Source: Candidatus Bathyarchaeota archaeon BA2 (GTDB taxonomy: Archaea; Thermoproteota; Bathyarchaeia; Bathyarchaeales; Bathyarchaeaceae). From it: 43,686 bases of DNA. A model generated the notes under the pieces. That model was given only the letters and a program-made list of their open reading frames with translations. It did no database searches and had not been told where the DNA came from. Within the stretch, counting starts at the first letter, position 1; the number at the start of each line of letters is the position of its first letter. Of this stretch, positions 8,006-14,600 are shown piece after piece. A program made the translations under genes and the position numbers. The DNA lies in assembly GCA_001399795.1 (NCBI GenBank), contig LIHK01000002.1, positions 1 to 43,686 on the forward strand, written 5' to 3'.

Positions 8006-8767
8006 TTAGTAGCCTGCTTTTTTCATGAGTTTTTTCACTGAATTGTAGGCTGGGGATGAAGAAGGTATTTCAAGCAGAGATTTTCCGGAGAAAACGTAGT
8101 TTTCAACTTCCTTGTCGTAAGCGATTTTTCCTAGATATTTCTGTTTTATTCTTTTTTCAACCTCTGCTTCTAAGCCTTCTGGAAATCTGTAGCCTCCGAC
8201 AACGTAAAAGTTTTTAAAAACTATCTTACATTCTTTAGCAACTCTGTACGCCCGCTCCACATGATTGAAGGATTTTTGGGAAGGATCTATTATATCAAAT
8301 ATGTCGTCTACTTCAGAAGCTATTCTTCTGTTTAAGTGCTCTAATCCAGCCGGAGAATCGATGAGGGCATGTCTGTACGTTTTCGCTAAACCTTCTAGGG
8401 CTTTTTTCAAAGATGCGTCTGGCAAACAGTAGCATCCCTCTATGAATTTTGTTCCAACAGCGATCATGTCGAAAGAGGCGCCTTCATATAGTCCCTTTTC
8501 CCAAATTTTGCCTTCTATTCTTTCTGAAGGAGGAACTCCAACAGTGGTGCCTCCGCCCTCCATAAAAGTTTCAAGTAACAGCTCGGATATGGTCCTCTTT
8601 CCTTCTTCTTTAAAGTCTACTCCAACCATTTCTCCCAAGTTTTGATCTGGATCTACATCTATAAGAAGCAGAGGGGTATCGCCAATCTCAATGAGGTACT
8701 TGATCATGAGGGCGACAAAACTTGTTTTGCCGCTGCCTCCTCTGCCCATAGAGACAATTTTTTTCAT
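8006..8767 (-). CDS. cooC: CooC-like nickel-insertion ATPase (MinD/ParA superfamily)
   Basis: The protein resembles CooC, the P-loop ATPase that helps insert nickel into carbon monoxide dehydrogenase or acetyl-CoA synthase. The P-loop at residues 7-16 is MGRGGSGKTS; the superfamily signature lysine before GG is replaced by arginine. A C-x-C pair (Cys112, Cys114 in GCYCLPD) falls where CooC1 binds metal, and DSPAGLEHLNRR corresponds to the family's D-x-x-A-G-x-E-H block. I chose the ATG at 8767 because AGGAGG lies 9 bases upstream; the open frame continues 22 codons further. No CODH subunit is nearby, so the client enzyme is not visible. Confidence 0.75.
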   Translation of the reverse strand: MKKIVSMGRGGSGKTSFVALMIKYLIEIGDTPLLLIDVDPDQNLGEMVGVDFKEEGKRTISELLLETFMEGGGTTVGVPPSERIEGKIWEKGLYEGASFDMIAVGTKFIEGCYCLPDASLKKALEGLAKTYRHALIDSPAGLEHLNRRIASEVDDIFDIIDPSQKSFNHVERAYRVAKECKIVFKNFYVVGGYRFPEGLEAEVEKRIKQKYLGKIAYDKEVENYVFSGKSLLEIPSSSPAYNSVKKLMKKAGY

Positions 8768-8938
8768 GCAAACCATCCTCCTACTTGTGCTAACTGAATA
8801 TTGGCTTAGCAATAAATGTAGTGCTCCCCCCATCTTAACTAATGAAGGGAGCGACTTTGATATTCACTTCATTTGGCTTATATTCAATGTAAATATTTTA
8901 CGCAACATTAATTTCGTGCGATACGTTTGTAAATAGTT

Positions 8939-9786
8939 ATGGCGGGAGAGAGCCGAAAAGTGGAGCACGCGAAACTTGTACTTCTCATATCGCTTGTCTT
9001 CGGCTTTTCCATTCTTTCGGCTTTTTTAGTTCGAGCCGAGGAAATATGTATCTATTTCTTCTATAACGAGAGATGTCCCACATGCCCCGCAGCCTTGCCC
9101 TACAGCCTTTCGTTTTGGGTAATTACTGGTGCTGCTCTGGCGGATTCAATCAATCCCTGTGCAATAGCAATTCTGCTTTTCTTGTTGGGTTCCCTTGCTC
9201 TCATTAAAGAAGCAAAAAAGTATACAGAACTAGCTTCGCGTTCATAACTTCAGTGTTTATTACCTACTTCCTTGTAGGTGTGGGTTTGTTTACTTTTCTT
9301 CACGTCAGCGGGATTTCACATCTTTTCTACCTATTTATCGGTATCCTAGCAATAGTGATCGGAGTTCTTAACATCAAAGACTTTTTATGGCCAGGCGGAG
9401 GGGGGTTCGCCATAGAGATACCTCAGAGGTGGCGACCGTCTGTTGAGAAACTAGTCCGGAAAATTACTAGTCCGGTTGGAGCTTTCCTTATAGGATTTGT
9501 CATTGCGCTTTTTGAACTACCCTGCACTGGAGGTCCATACCTAGTCATTCTCGGCTTGCTGGCGGAGACGGCGACCCGGCCTCTGGCAGTTCTTATGCTT
9601 CTGTACTACAATCTCATCTTTGTCTTGCCTCTCATAATAATCACATTTTTATTCTACTTTGGACATTCAAGAGGCGTCAAAAGAGTCTTTGGAAACCAAA
9701 GAAAGGATGTGAAGAGACTTCTACATCTACTCTCCGGGATATTAATACTCGTTCTTGGAGTAGTCGTTATCTTGTGCTTGATCTAA
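8939..9786 (+). pseudogene. CcdA/DsbD-like membrane thiol protein with a −1 frame break at A AAA AAG
   Basis: The two halves form one polytopic protein of the cytochrome-c-biogenesis CcdA/DsbD transmembrane family, which passes reducing equivalents across the membrane. The first half has a signal or membrane segment, a CPTC motif (FFYNERCPTCP) and DSINPCAIAILL. The second has TYFLVGVGLF and ELPCTGGPYLVILGLL, giving the two membrane cysteines of the family. The first frame stops at 9244-9246. Homology continues in the −1 frame from the run AAAAAAG at 9214-9220, which is the heptamer A AAA AAG in zero phase. Programmed frameshifting, one missing A, or decay are all possible. The CPTC segment is much shorter than a full thioredoxin domain. 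Confidence 0.7.
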
Positions 9787-9981
9787 CCCGCGCGCATGCA
9801 GTCTTCTTTTCTACAAAAATCTACTCGAATTTCATCTATTCAACGCGTATCATGTGCTCTCCCTGTAGTCGGTTACGACTCTGATGTACCCCCGAAGCGC
9901 GTCATCAAGCTTTGGATCGCCAGTGTCAACCCTCAGGCTTTCCGTTTTCCTCGTGATGACTTTTTAAAAGATCAAAATCTG

Positions 9982-10671
9982 CTACAGTTCAAAAAAGCCG
10001 GTTAATAAAAGAATAAGCGTAAATCCTGCTATGAGCCCGATCGCAACTGCATGTTCATGCCCATGGGCGTGAGGCAAGAAGAAGCTGAGAGGGAACTATT
10101 AAAATCAAAGAACCGATTAACGCGCCTAAAGGTTCCGCCAGTCCAGACAGAAACGTGATCGCAAAGATCTTTTCCTTTTTCGTACCCGCAGCGTAAAGGG
10201 GCGCAGCAGTTGCGATTCCCTCAGGAACGTTGTGGAACGCTATCGCCAACGCGACGAGGTATCCAAGTTTTGGTAAATACGCATAACTAGCCGCTACCAC
10301 TAGTCCTTCCGGCACATTGTGCAATGTTACACCAACAGCCATGAGCATGCCTGTTTTAACAAGTCGTCCTTTTACAGGCCCATACTCTTGAAAAGAGAAT
10401 ACATGGGGTATTTTTGCGTCTAGGATCATAATCCCTGCGGCTCCAACAACGAATCCTAAGGCTACTATGATGTGTCCTACATTCATGTTCAAGGCCCTTC
10501 CGACGAGATTCAGGAATATACGGTCAGCATAACTCCTGCGGCAAGACCCATGGAAAAGTCTAAAGACTTTTGTCTAGGCTTCCCTGCTAGAACTATAATG
10601 ATGCTGCCGACACTCGTACTTAAGCCTGCTAGAAGACTTAAAATACAGGCATAGAAAGTCGGATTGTCCAA
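9982..10671 (-). pseudogene. ZIP-family metal transporter with two compensating frame breaks
   Basis: The gene encodes a ZIP (ZupT-like) divalent-metal transporter. The middle block has both signature helices, GVTLHNVPEGLVVA and AIAFHNVPEGIATA. The N-terminal part, LSLLAGLSTSVGS then AAGVML, lies in a different frame from a TTG at 10671 (GGAGG 10 bases upstream). The C-terminal part (HAHGHEHAVAIGLIAGF) returns to that first frame and ends at 9982-9984. Breaks lie near 10505-10516 and 10069-10079. First and last parts are in phase, 229 codons apart, so one gain and one loss cancel. As written, the middle frame alone would give a truncated protein starting near 10492. Confidence 0.7.
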
Positions 10672-10778
10672 TAGTCATTCGCCTCCGCTAACTATTCTTC
10701 CTTAAGACACCTCTACCAATCTTCCCACATCGGCAGACATAGGACAGGTCATATGACTTTCCTTGCTGGACATGAATG

Positions 10779-11443
10779 TCACCTCTTGAAATGAGACCTT
10801 TTAACCCAGATTATTGATGCGATATCGTGGTCTAGGGCGTGATTTGATTCCATCACCTTTACCATGATGGTCCCTCTAGAAAGCTCCCTTTCCTCCATTT
10901 CTACAGTTGTTCCGGGAACTAGACCTAAAGTTGCCAAGTGCCGTAGCACATCAGGCTTCTCTTCGGTTATCTTAACTAAGATGCCTTGTTCTTTAGGATT
11001 GAGATTTATCAAGGGCTCTGACTTTTCCTCGATGATTCCTCCAAACTTTGTCGGTATGGGATTTCCATGAGGACATGTTTTCGGATGTCCCAACGCTTTT
11101 CTAGTGGTTTCATGATGTCTGCTGCGATGACATGTTCAAGCTTGCAGGCTACTTCGTGGACTTCGCTCCAATCTACGTGTAAGATTTCCGTTAAAAGTAG
11201 TTCGGCAAGGCGGTGTCCCCTCAAAACGTTTAAGGCTATTTTTCGTCCCTTCTCGGTCAGTTTTACCCCCTTGTAAGGTTCATGTGTAACCAAACCCCTC
11301 CTTTCTAAACCCTCTATAGTGTTCGTAACCGAGCCGGGCACCACCTTCAATTTACGGGCAAGTTCCATGGTTCTGGCAAAACCCGTTTTTTCCTCTAGAC
11401 GGTAGATTACCTCGAGATATTCCTCCGCTTCGCTGGAGACCAT
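10779..11443 (-). pseudogene. DtxR/IdeR-type metal-dependent repressor, one base short
   Basis: The N-terminal 100 residues carry the DtxR winged helix (EEYLEVIYRLEEKTG, then VTNTIEGLERRGLV) and the metal-binding dimerisation helix ACKLEHVIAADI. Its C-x-x-E-H pattern matches iron-responsive DtxR/IdeR; manganese-type MntR has Glu at the Cys position. The C-terminal part, LGHPKTCPHGNPIP followed by an SH3-like FeoA domain (GILVKITEEK, LGLVPGTTVEM), is in another frame. The total, 665 bp, is one base short, and the break sits at the four-base A-run (coding strand) at 11097-11100. A 17-bp dyad covers its promoter region, suggesting autoregulation. It is probably functional if a base was missed in assembly. 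Confidence 0.75.
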
Positions 11444-11494
11444 GTTTCCTCGACTCCCACTTTTCCCTGCGATTACGAACTCTCGTACTTCAAA

Positions 11495-11511
11495 TTATAA
11501 CGTCGTTATAA
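11495..11511. promoter_or_regulatory. Dyad site 1 (TTATAAC-GTC-GTTATAA) in the dtxR-YHS divergent promoter
   Basis: A perfect 8-bp inverted repeat around a single central base, TTATAACG-T-CGTTATAA. Each arm supplies a TATA-like core: GTTATAAATA towards the YHS gene and GTTATAATTT towards dtxR. Binding here would block both. Three further copies of the same pattern occur downstream at 12879, 13066 and 17761. Confidence 0.75.
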
Positions 11512-11606
11512 ATAAGTTTTGCCCCAGATACGACAGGCAAGACAATGTAAATAGGAATCCTAAAGCTGGTCAAACTTGAAACGTAAACTAAAGGAGGTGA
11601 CGACGC

Positions 11607-11753
11607 ACGGCAAAAGACCCCGTTTGTGGGATGGAAGTGGATGAGAAAACGGCAAAGTACAAAGCGGTGCACAAGGGAAAGACCTATTACCTCTGCGCCG
11701 CTGGATGCAAAGAAGCATTCGAAAATAACCCTCACAAATACCTGAAGATGTAA
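11607..11753 (+). CDS. YHS-domain metal-binding protein with ACG in place of ATG
   Basis: This 48-residue YHS domain reads AKDPVCGMEVDEKTAKY then YYLCAAGCKEAF. The three cysteines (DPVCGM and LCAAGC) are the pattern of the metal-binding module found alone or on copper and heavy-metal ATPases. A near-perfect ribosome-binding site, AAGGAGGTGA at 11591-11600, is followed after 6 bases by ACG, exactly where homologues have ATG-GCx-AAA-GAC. A TGA lies in frame just upstream (11598-11600), so no ATG, GTG or TTG is available. Alternatives are ACG initiation, a GTG at 11597 with one base too many in the A-run, or a sequence error. It is divergent from dtxR. Confidence 0.7.
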   Translation, partial: TAKDPVCGMEVDEKTAKYKAVHKGKTYYLCAAGCKEAFENNPHKYLKM

Positions 11754-11842
11754 TGCTTTATGGTTTTACTGCCCTTTATAGAAAAGAAGACATTATAAGC
11801 CTCCATAATAACTAATTCCAAACCAAGAGATGTGAACCTGTG

Positions 11843-12667
11843 ATGGCTACCAAAATTAGAGAAGTAGAAGAAGAAGCCATAACCCGCGCCATCATCCGAA
11901 AAGCAATGGAAGACTGGATTAACTTCGCAGAAAACGACGTGCTAATTGCTGGCGCAGGACCAGCTGGCTTAACAGCAGCCATGTATCTGGCGAAGGCTGG
12001 ATTGAAAACCGTGGTTTTCGAGAGGAAACTGTCCTTCGGCGGAGGCATAGGCGGCGGAGGAATGCAGTTACACAAGCTGGTGGTGCGGTCTCCTGCAGAT
12101 AAGATTCTGAAAGAGGTAGGATGCGCCTTAGAAAAGCTGGAGGACGGAGTGTACATTGTCGACACCTCAGCCATGATGGCGAAGCTAGCTGCAGGAGCCA
12201 TAGATGCTGGCGCAAAGATTATTCTCGGCGTCGTTGTGGAAGACTTAATCTACAGAGGCTCTCCCCCTCAAATAACTGGTGCCGTCGTTCAATGGACATC
12301 AGTTATCATGTCAGGCATCCATGTTGATCCCCTTGGCGTCAAGGCTAAGGCAGTTATCGACTGCACCGGTCATGACGCCGAAGTTCTTGCCGTAGCGTCT
12401 AGAAAGATTCCAGAACTCGATATTGTAGTGCCCGGTGAAAAGTCCATGTGGGCTTCCCATGCCGAACAACTGACAGTTGAAAACACTAAGGAGGTATGTC
12501 CGGGACTTTTTGTTGCGGGGATGGCTGTGGCAGCGTTATGTCAAACACCGCGTATGGGCCCAATATTCGGTGGGATGCTCCTAAGCGGGGCTAAGGTGGC
12601 TCATCTGGTTGCTAGGAAACTGCTTGGCGAGAAGGTGTCTCCTAAAGTAATACCTTGGCCGATCTAA
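11843..12667 (+). CDS. thi4: Thi4-family thiazole synthase
   Basis: Thi4 makes the thiazole precursor of thiamine from NAD and glycine. The Rossmann dinucleotide motif GAGPAGL is at residues 37-43, and [13 protein letters not shown] is the family's glycine-rich block. At the sulfur-donor position this protein has His160 ([10 protein letters not shown]) rather than the cysteine sacrificed by yeast Thi4. By analogy with methanogen Thi4 it should be an iron-dependent, multi-turnover enzyme using sulfide. A GTG one codon upstream is an alternative start. Related archaeal proteins have been annotated as ribose-1,5-bisphosphate isomerase, which is less likely here. A TATA-like CATTATAAG lies at 11791-11799. 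Confidence 0.88.
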   Translation: MATKIREVEEEAITRAIIRKAMEDWINFAENDVLIAGAGPAGLTAAMYLAKAGLKTVVFERKLSFGGGIGGGGMQLHKLVVRSPADKILKEVGCALEKLEDGVYIVDTSAMMAKLAAGAIDAGAKIILGVVVEDLIYRGSPPQITGAVVQWTSVIMSGIHVDPLGVKAKAVIDCTGHDAEVLAVASRKIPELDIVVPGEKSMWASHAEQLTVENTKEVCPGLFVAGMAVAALCQTPRMGPIFGGMLLSGAKVAHLVARKLLGEKVSPKVIPWPI

Positions 12668-12707
12668 GCTTCATTCTTCTTTTTGAATTAGACTCGGCGG
12701 GAATCTG

Positions 12708-12845
12708 GTGGCAATCTGCAGTTTATGTAGAGTAAGGATAGCAAGCGGTTTCCGCAGAAGATGTGAACGCCCCATCTGCACGAGGTGCCACTTCCATCAC
12801 GGACTATACAAGTCATGCGCGAAAACCTTGGGTAAGACCAAGTAA
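12708..12845 (+). CDS. Small zinc-binding protein, family not recognised
   Basis: From a GTG at 12708, a 45-residue basic protein carries six cysteines and three histidines: AICSLCRVRIASGF, then RRRCERPICTRCHFHHGLYKSC. The C-x-x-C, C-x(4)-C-x-x-C-H layout is that of a double zinc knuckle. It starts 41 bases after thi4 on the same strand and may share its transcript. The cysteine spacing makes a chance frame unlikely. I can suggest only a nucleic-acid or protein-binding zinc module. Confidence 0.5.
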   Translation: MAICSLCRVRIASGFRRRCERPICTRCHFHHGLYKSCAKTLGKTK

Positions 12846-12878
12846 ATTTGACATTGAAATAACGGAAGTTTTATTAAT

Positions 12879-12895
12879 CTATAACACCGTTATTA
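12879..12895. promoter_or_regulatory. Dyad site 2 (CTATAAC-ACC-GTTATTA)
   Basis: Inverted arms ATAAC/GTTAT flank a 3-base centre, the same geometry as site 1. A TATA-like TTTATTAATC lies immediately before it at 12870-12879, so the site would cover the initiation region of a plus-strand transcript running towards tRNA-Cys. Confidence 0.65.
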
Positions 12896-13065
12896 TGTTG
12901 GTGATTGCCCTTGAGGGATAATGTTTGTCCTAGGACATAGCTATTCACCAGCCGTAAAGCTATTTTTTGAATTTTTGCAGTTAAACAGATGGATAACGAG
13001 AAAAGAAAAAGCTGGAGAAACTTTCTTATCTTGGAAAGAGGTAAAAATTGTACTGGCAAAAAACT

Positions 13066-13082
13066 TTATAACACTGTTATAC
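13066..13082. promoter_or_regulatory. Dyad site 3 (TTATAAC-ACT-GTTATAC) on the tRNA-Cys TATA box
   Basis: The left arm is the TATA box itself (TTTATAAC, about 27 bases before the mature tRNA 5' end at 13097). A protein bound here would compete with TBP, implying regulated expression of the tRNA gene and of the three protein genes behind it. Confidence 0.7.
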
Positions 13083-13096
13083 ATTATCGTTGGCTT

Positions 13097-13172
13097 GCCG
13101 GGGTGGCCGAGTGGTACAGGCGGCGGGCTGCAGACCCGCTACACGTGGGTTCGATTCCCACCCCCGGCTCCA
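13097..13172 (+). tRNA. tRNA-Cys(GCA), CCA encoded
   Basis: Intron-free tRNA: acceptor GCCGGGG/CCCCGGC, discriminator U73 (the cysteine identity base), anticodon stem GCGGG/CCCGC with loop CTGCAGA (anticodon GCA), T arm GTGGG-TTCGATT-CCCAC and an encoded CCA. It stands 45 bases ahead of the SepCysE-like/SepCysS/SepRS genes, on the same strand and behind a TATA box overlapped by an operator-like dyad. It is therefore the substrate of the enzymes encoded directly downstream. Confidence 0.96.
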
Positions 13173-13216
13173 ATGTGTTAAAACGAAGTAACCTAGTCTT
13201 GTTGTCACCAGAGTTG

Positions 13217-13405
13217 ATGGTTATGACGGAAAAAGCTGTGGAAGAAACCTTTGCGGCGTTGTTTGCTTTAACTGACCTAAGGCAGATTTTTAGAGACACT
13301 AAGCCGACCTACCGGTTCAACAGCGAACAGAAGCGGCAGATTAAGGAGATTATCGAGAAAGTTAGACAGAGCCTAGATGTGATCGAAGAGGAATTAACAA
13401 AATGA
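13217..13405 (+). CDS. SepCysE-like small helical protein
   Basis: This 62-residue protein is predicted to be almost entirely helical (TEKAVEETFAALFALTDLRQ, then SEQKRQIKEIIEKVRQSLDV), with no catalytic motif. Its TGA overlaps the SepCysS ATG (ATGA), so the two are translationally coupled. In methanogens a scaffold protein, SepCysE, bridges SepRS and SepCysS on tRNA-Cys; its N-terminal helical part binds SepCysS. Position, size and helical character make this a candidate equivalent, but I assign it by context, not by a recalled alignment. ATG at 13223 or GTG at 13175 are alternative starts. Confidence 0.6.
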   Translation: MVMTEKAVEETFAALFALTDLRQIFRDTKPTYRFNSEQKRQIKEIIEKVRQSLDVIEEELTK

Positions 13406-14583
13406 AACAAATGATTGAAGAAATTGAAGTTAGAGCAAGAGAAGAGCTGTTCATAAACATTCAGCCAATCCAAGCTGCTGGTAGGCTTACCCCAGAAGCC
13501 ATGAAAGCCATCATCGCCTACGGAGACGGCTACTCAACCTGTGACTGGTGCATGGCGCCGTTCAGGCTTGACAAGATTCGCATGCCGCCGATAAACGAAT
13601 TCCACGTTAAACTAGCCAAGTTCGTTGGAATGGACCAAGCCAGGGTTGTTCCAGGGGCGAGGAGGGGATTCCAAGCCGTTGTTTCCTCGCTAGTAGAGAA
13701 AGGAGATTCTGTGATCGTTTCCGCGTTGGCTCATTACACGGAGTTTTTGGCTGTGGAAAATGTTGGAGGCATCGTGAAAGAAGTTCCCTTGAACGAAGAA
13801 AACATCGTCACTGGAGAAAACACGGCTCAAAAGATAGAAAAGGTGAAGAAAGAAACGGGAAAACTTCCAAAGCTGATCATGATGGATCACTTTGACTACA
13901 TGTTTGGGAATGAACATGACATCCACGGAATAGCAAAGGTTGCAAAAGAATATGATGTTCCCTTTCTAGCCAATTGCGCCTATTCCTTAGGAGTGATGCC
14001 TGTCAACGGAAAAGAGATGGGAGCCGACTTTCTAGTTGGTTCAGGACACAAAAGTTTCGCTTCGCCAGCTCCTTCAGGAATATTAGCAACAACCAATGAA
14101 TGGGCTGAAAAAGTTTTTAGAACAACCCAGATGGTCGGCGACTTGACAGGAAGAAAATTTGGAATAAAAGAAGTTGAAATGATGGGCTGCACTTTAATGG
14201 GAGCAAACCTAATAGCCATGATGGCCAGTTTCCCGGCAGTGCATGAGAGGGTGAAGCATTGGGATGATGAAATCAAGAAGGCCAACTATTTCATCGACGA
14301 ATTCCTCAAAATCGAAGGAAACAAGGTTCTCAGCGAAATGCCGAGGAAGCACACCCTGACTAAAGTGGACACTACTGGAAGTTTCGACAAGATCGCGCGA
14401 ACACATAAAAGGAGGGGGTTCTTCTTTAGCGACGAGTTAAAAAAGAGGCGGATTATCGGCGAGTTCGCTGGAGCTACGAGGCAATGGAAGTTAAATACGT
14501 ACGGGCTTACGTGGGATCAAATAAAATACCTAGCGGAAGCGTTTCAGGATATTGCAAAAAAATACGGAATGAATGTAGCATAG
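13402..14583 (+). CDS. pscS: Sep-tRNA:Cys-tRNA synthase (SepCysS)
   Basis: SepCysS is a PLP enzyme that converts O-phosphoseryl-tRNA-Cys to Cys-tRNA-Cys, the second step of archaeal tRNA-dependent cysteine synthesis. The opening FINIQPIQAAGRLTPEA is diagnostic. The PLP lysine is Lys217 (VGSGHKSFASPAPSG). The three active-site cysteines proposed to relay sulfur are present: Cys47 and Cys50 (YSTCDWCMAPF) and Cys263 (MMGCTLMG). Length (393) is normal. It overlaps the SepCysE-like gene by 4 bp, and SepRS follows 17 bases later, so the whole pathway sits in one operon behind its tRNA. Confidence 0.95.
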   Translation: MKQMIEEIEVRAREELFINIQPIQAAGRLTPEAMKAIIAYGDGYSTCDWCMAPFRLDKIRMPPINEFHVKLAKFVGMDQARVVPGARRGFQAVVSSLVEKGDSVIVSALAHYTEFLAVENVGGIVKEVPLNEENIVTGENTAQKIEKVKKETGKLPKLIMMDHFDYMFGNEHDIHGIAKVAKEYDVPFLANCAYSLGVMPVNGKEMGADFLVGSGHKSFASPAPSGILATTNEWAEKVFRTTQMVGDLTGRKFGIKEVEMMGCTLMGANLIAMMASFPAVHERVKHWDDEIKKANYFIDEFLKIEGNKVLSEMPRKHTLTKVDTTGSFDKIARTHKRRGFFFSDELKKRRIIGEFAGATRQWKLNTYGLTWDQIKYLAEAFQDIAKKYGMNVA

Positions 14584-14600
14584 TCTGGTGATTGTCCAAG

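Larger units (their letters stand above)
12846..13096. other. Leader region before tRNA-Cys with two operator-like sites
   Basis: This stretch holds two copies of the 17-bp dyad (12879-12895 and 13066-13082) and at least one TATA box (CTTTATAAC at 13064-13072). An open frame from 12921 runs through the TATA box and into the tRNA, so I do not accept it as a gene. A nine-codon frame from 12894 ends at 12920. Confidence 0.5.

Noticed and set aside
8889-8901. GTAAA-TAT-TTTAC dyad before the CcdA-like gene
   Set aside because: It has the same 5+3+5 geometry but different bases from the four-site motif, and AT-rich promoters produce such short dyads easily.
9796-10005. A 69-codon plus-strand frame between the CcdA-like and ZIP genes
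   Set aside because: It overlaps the antisense of the ZIP C-terminus and has no protein-like pattern.
12921-13181. An 86-codon plus-strand frame before and across tRNA-Cys
   Set aside because: It runs through the TATA box and into the tRNA gene, lacks a ribosome-binding site, and has no recognisable protein content.
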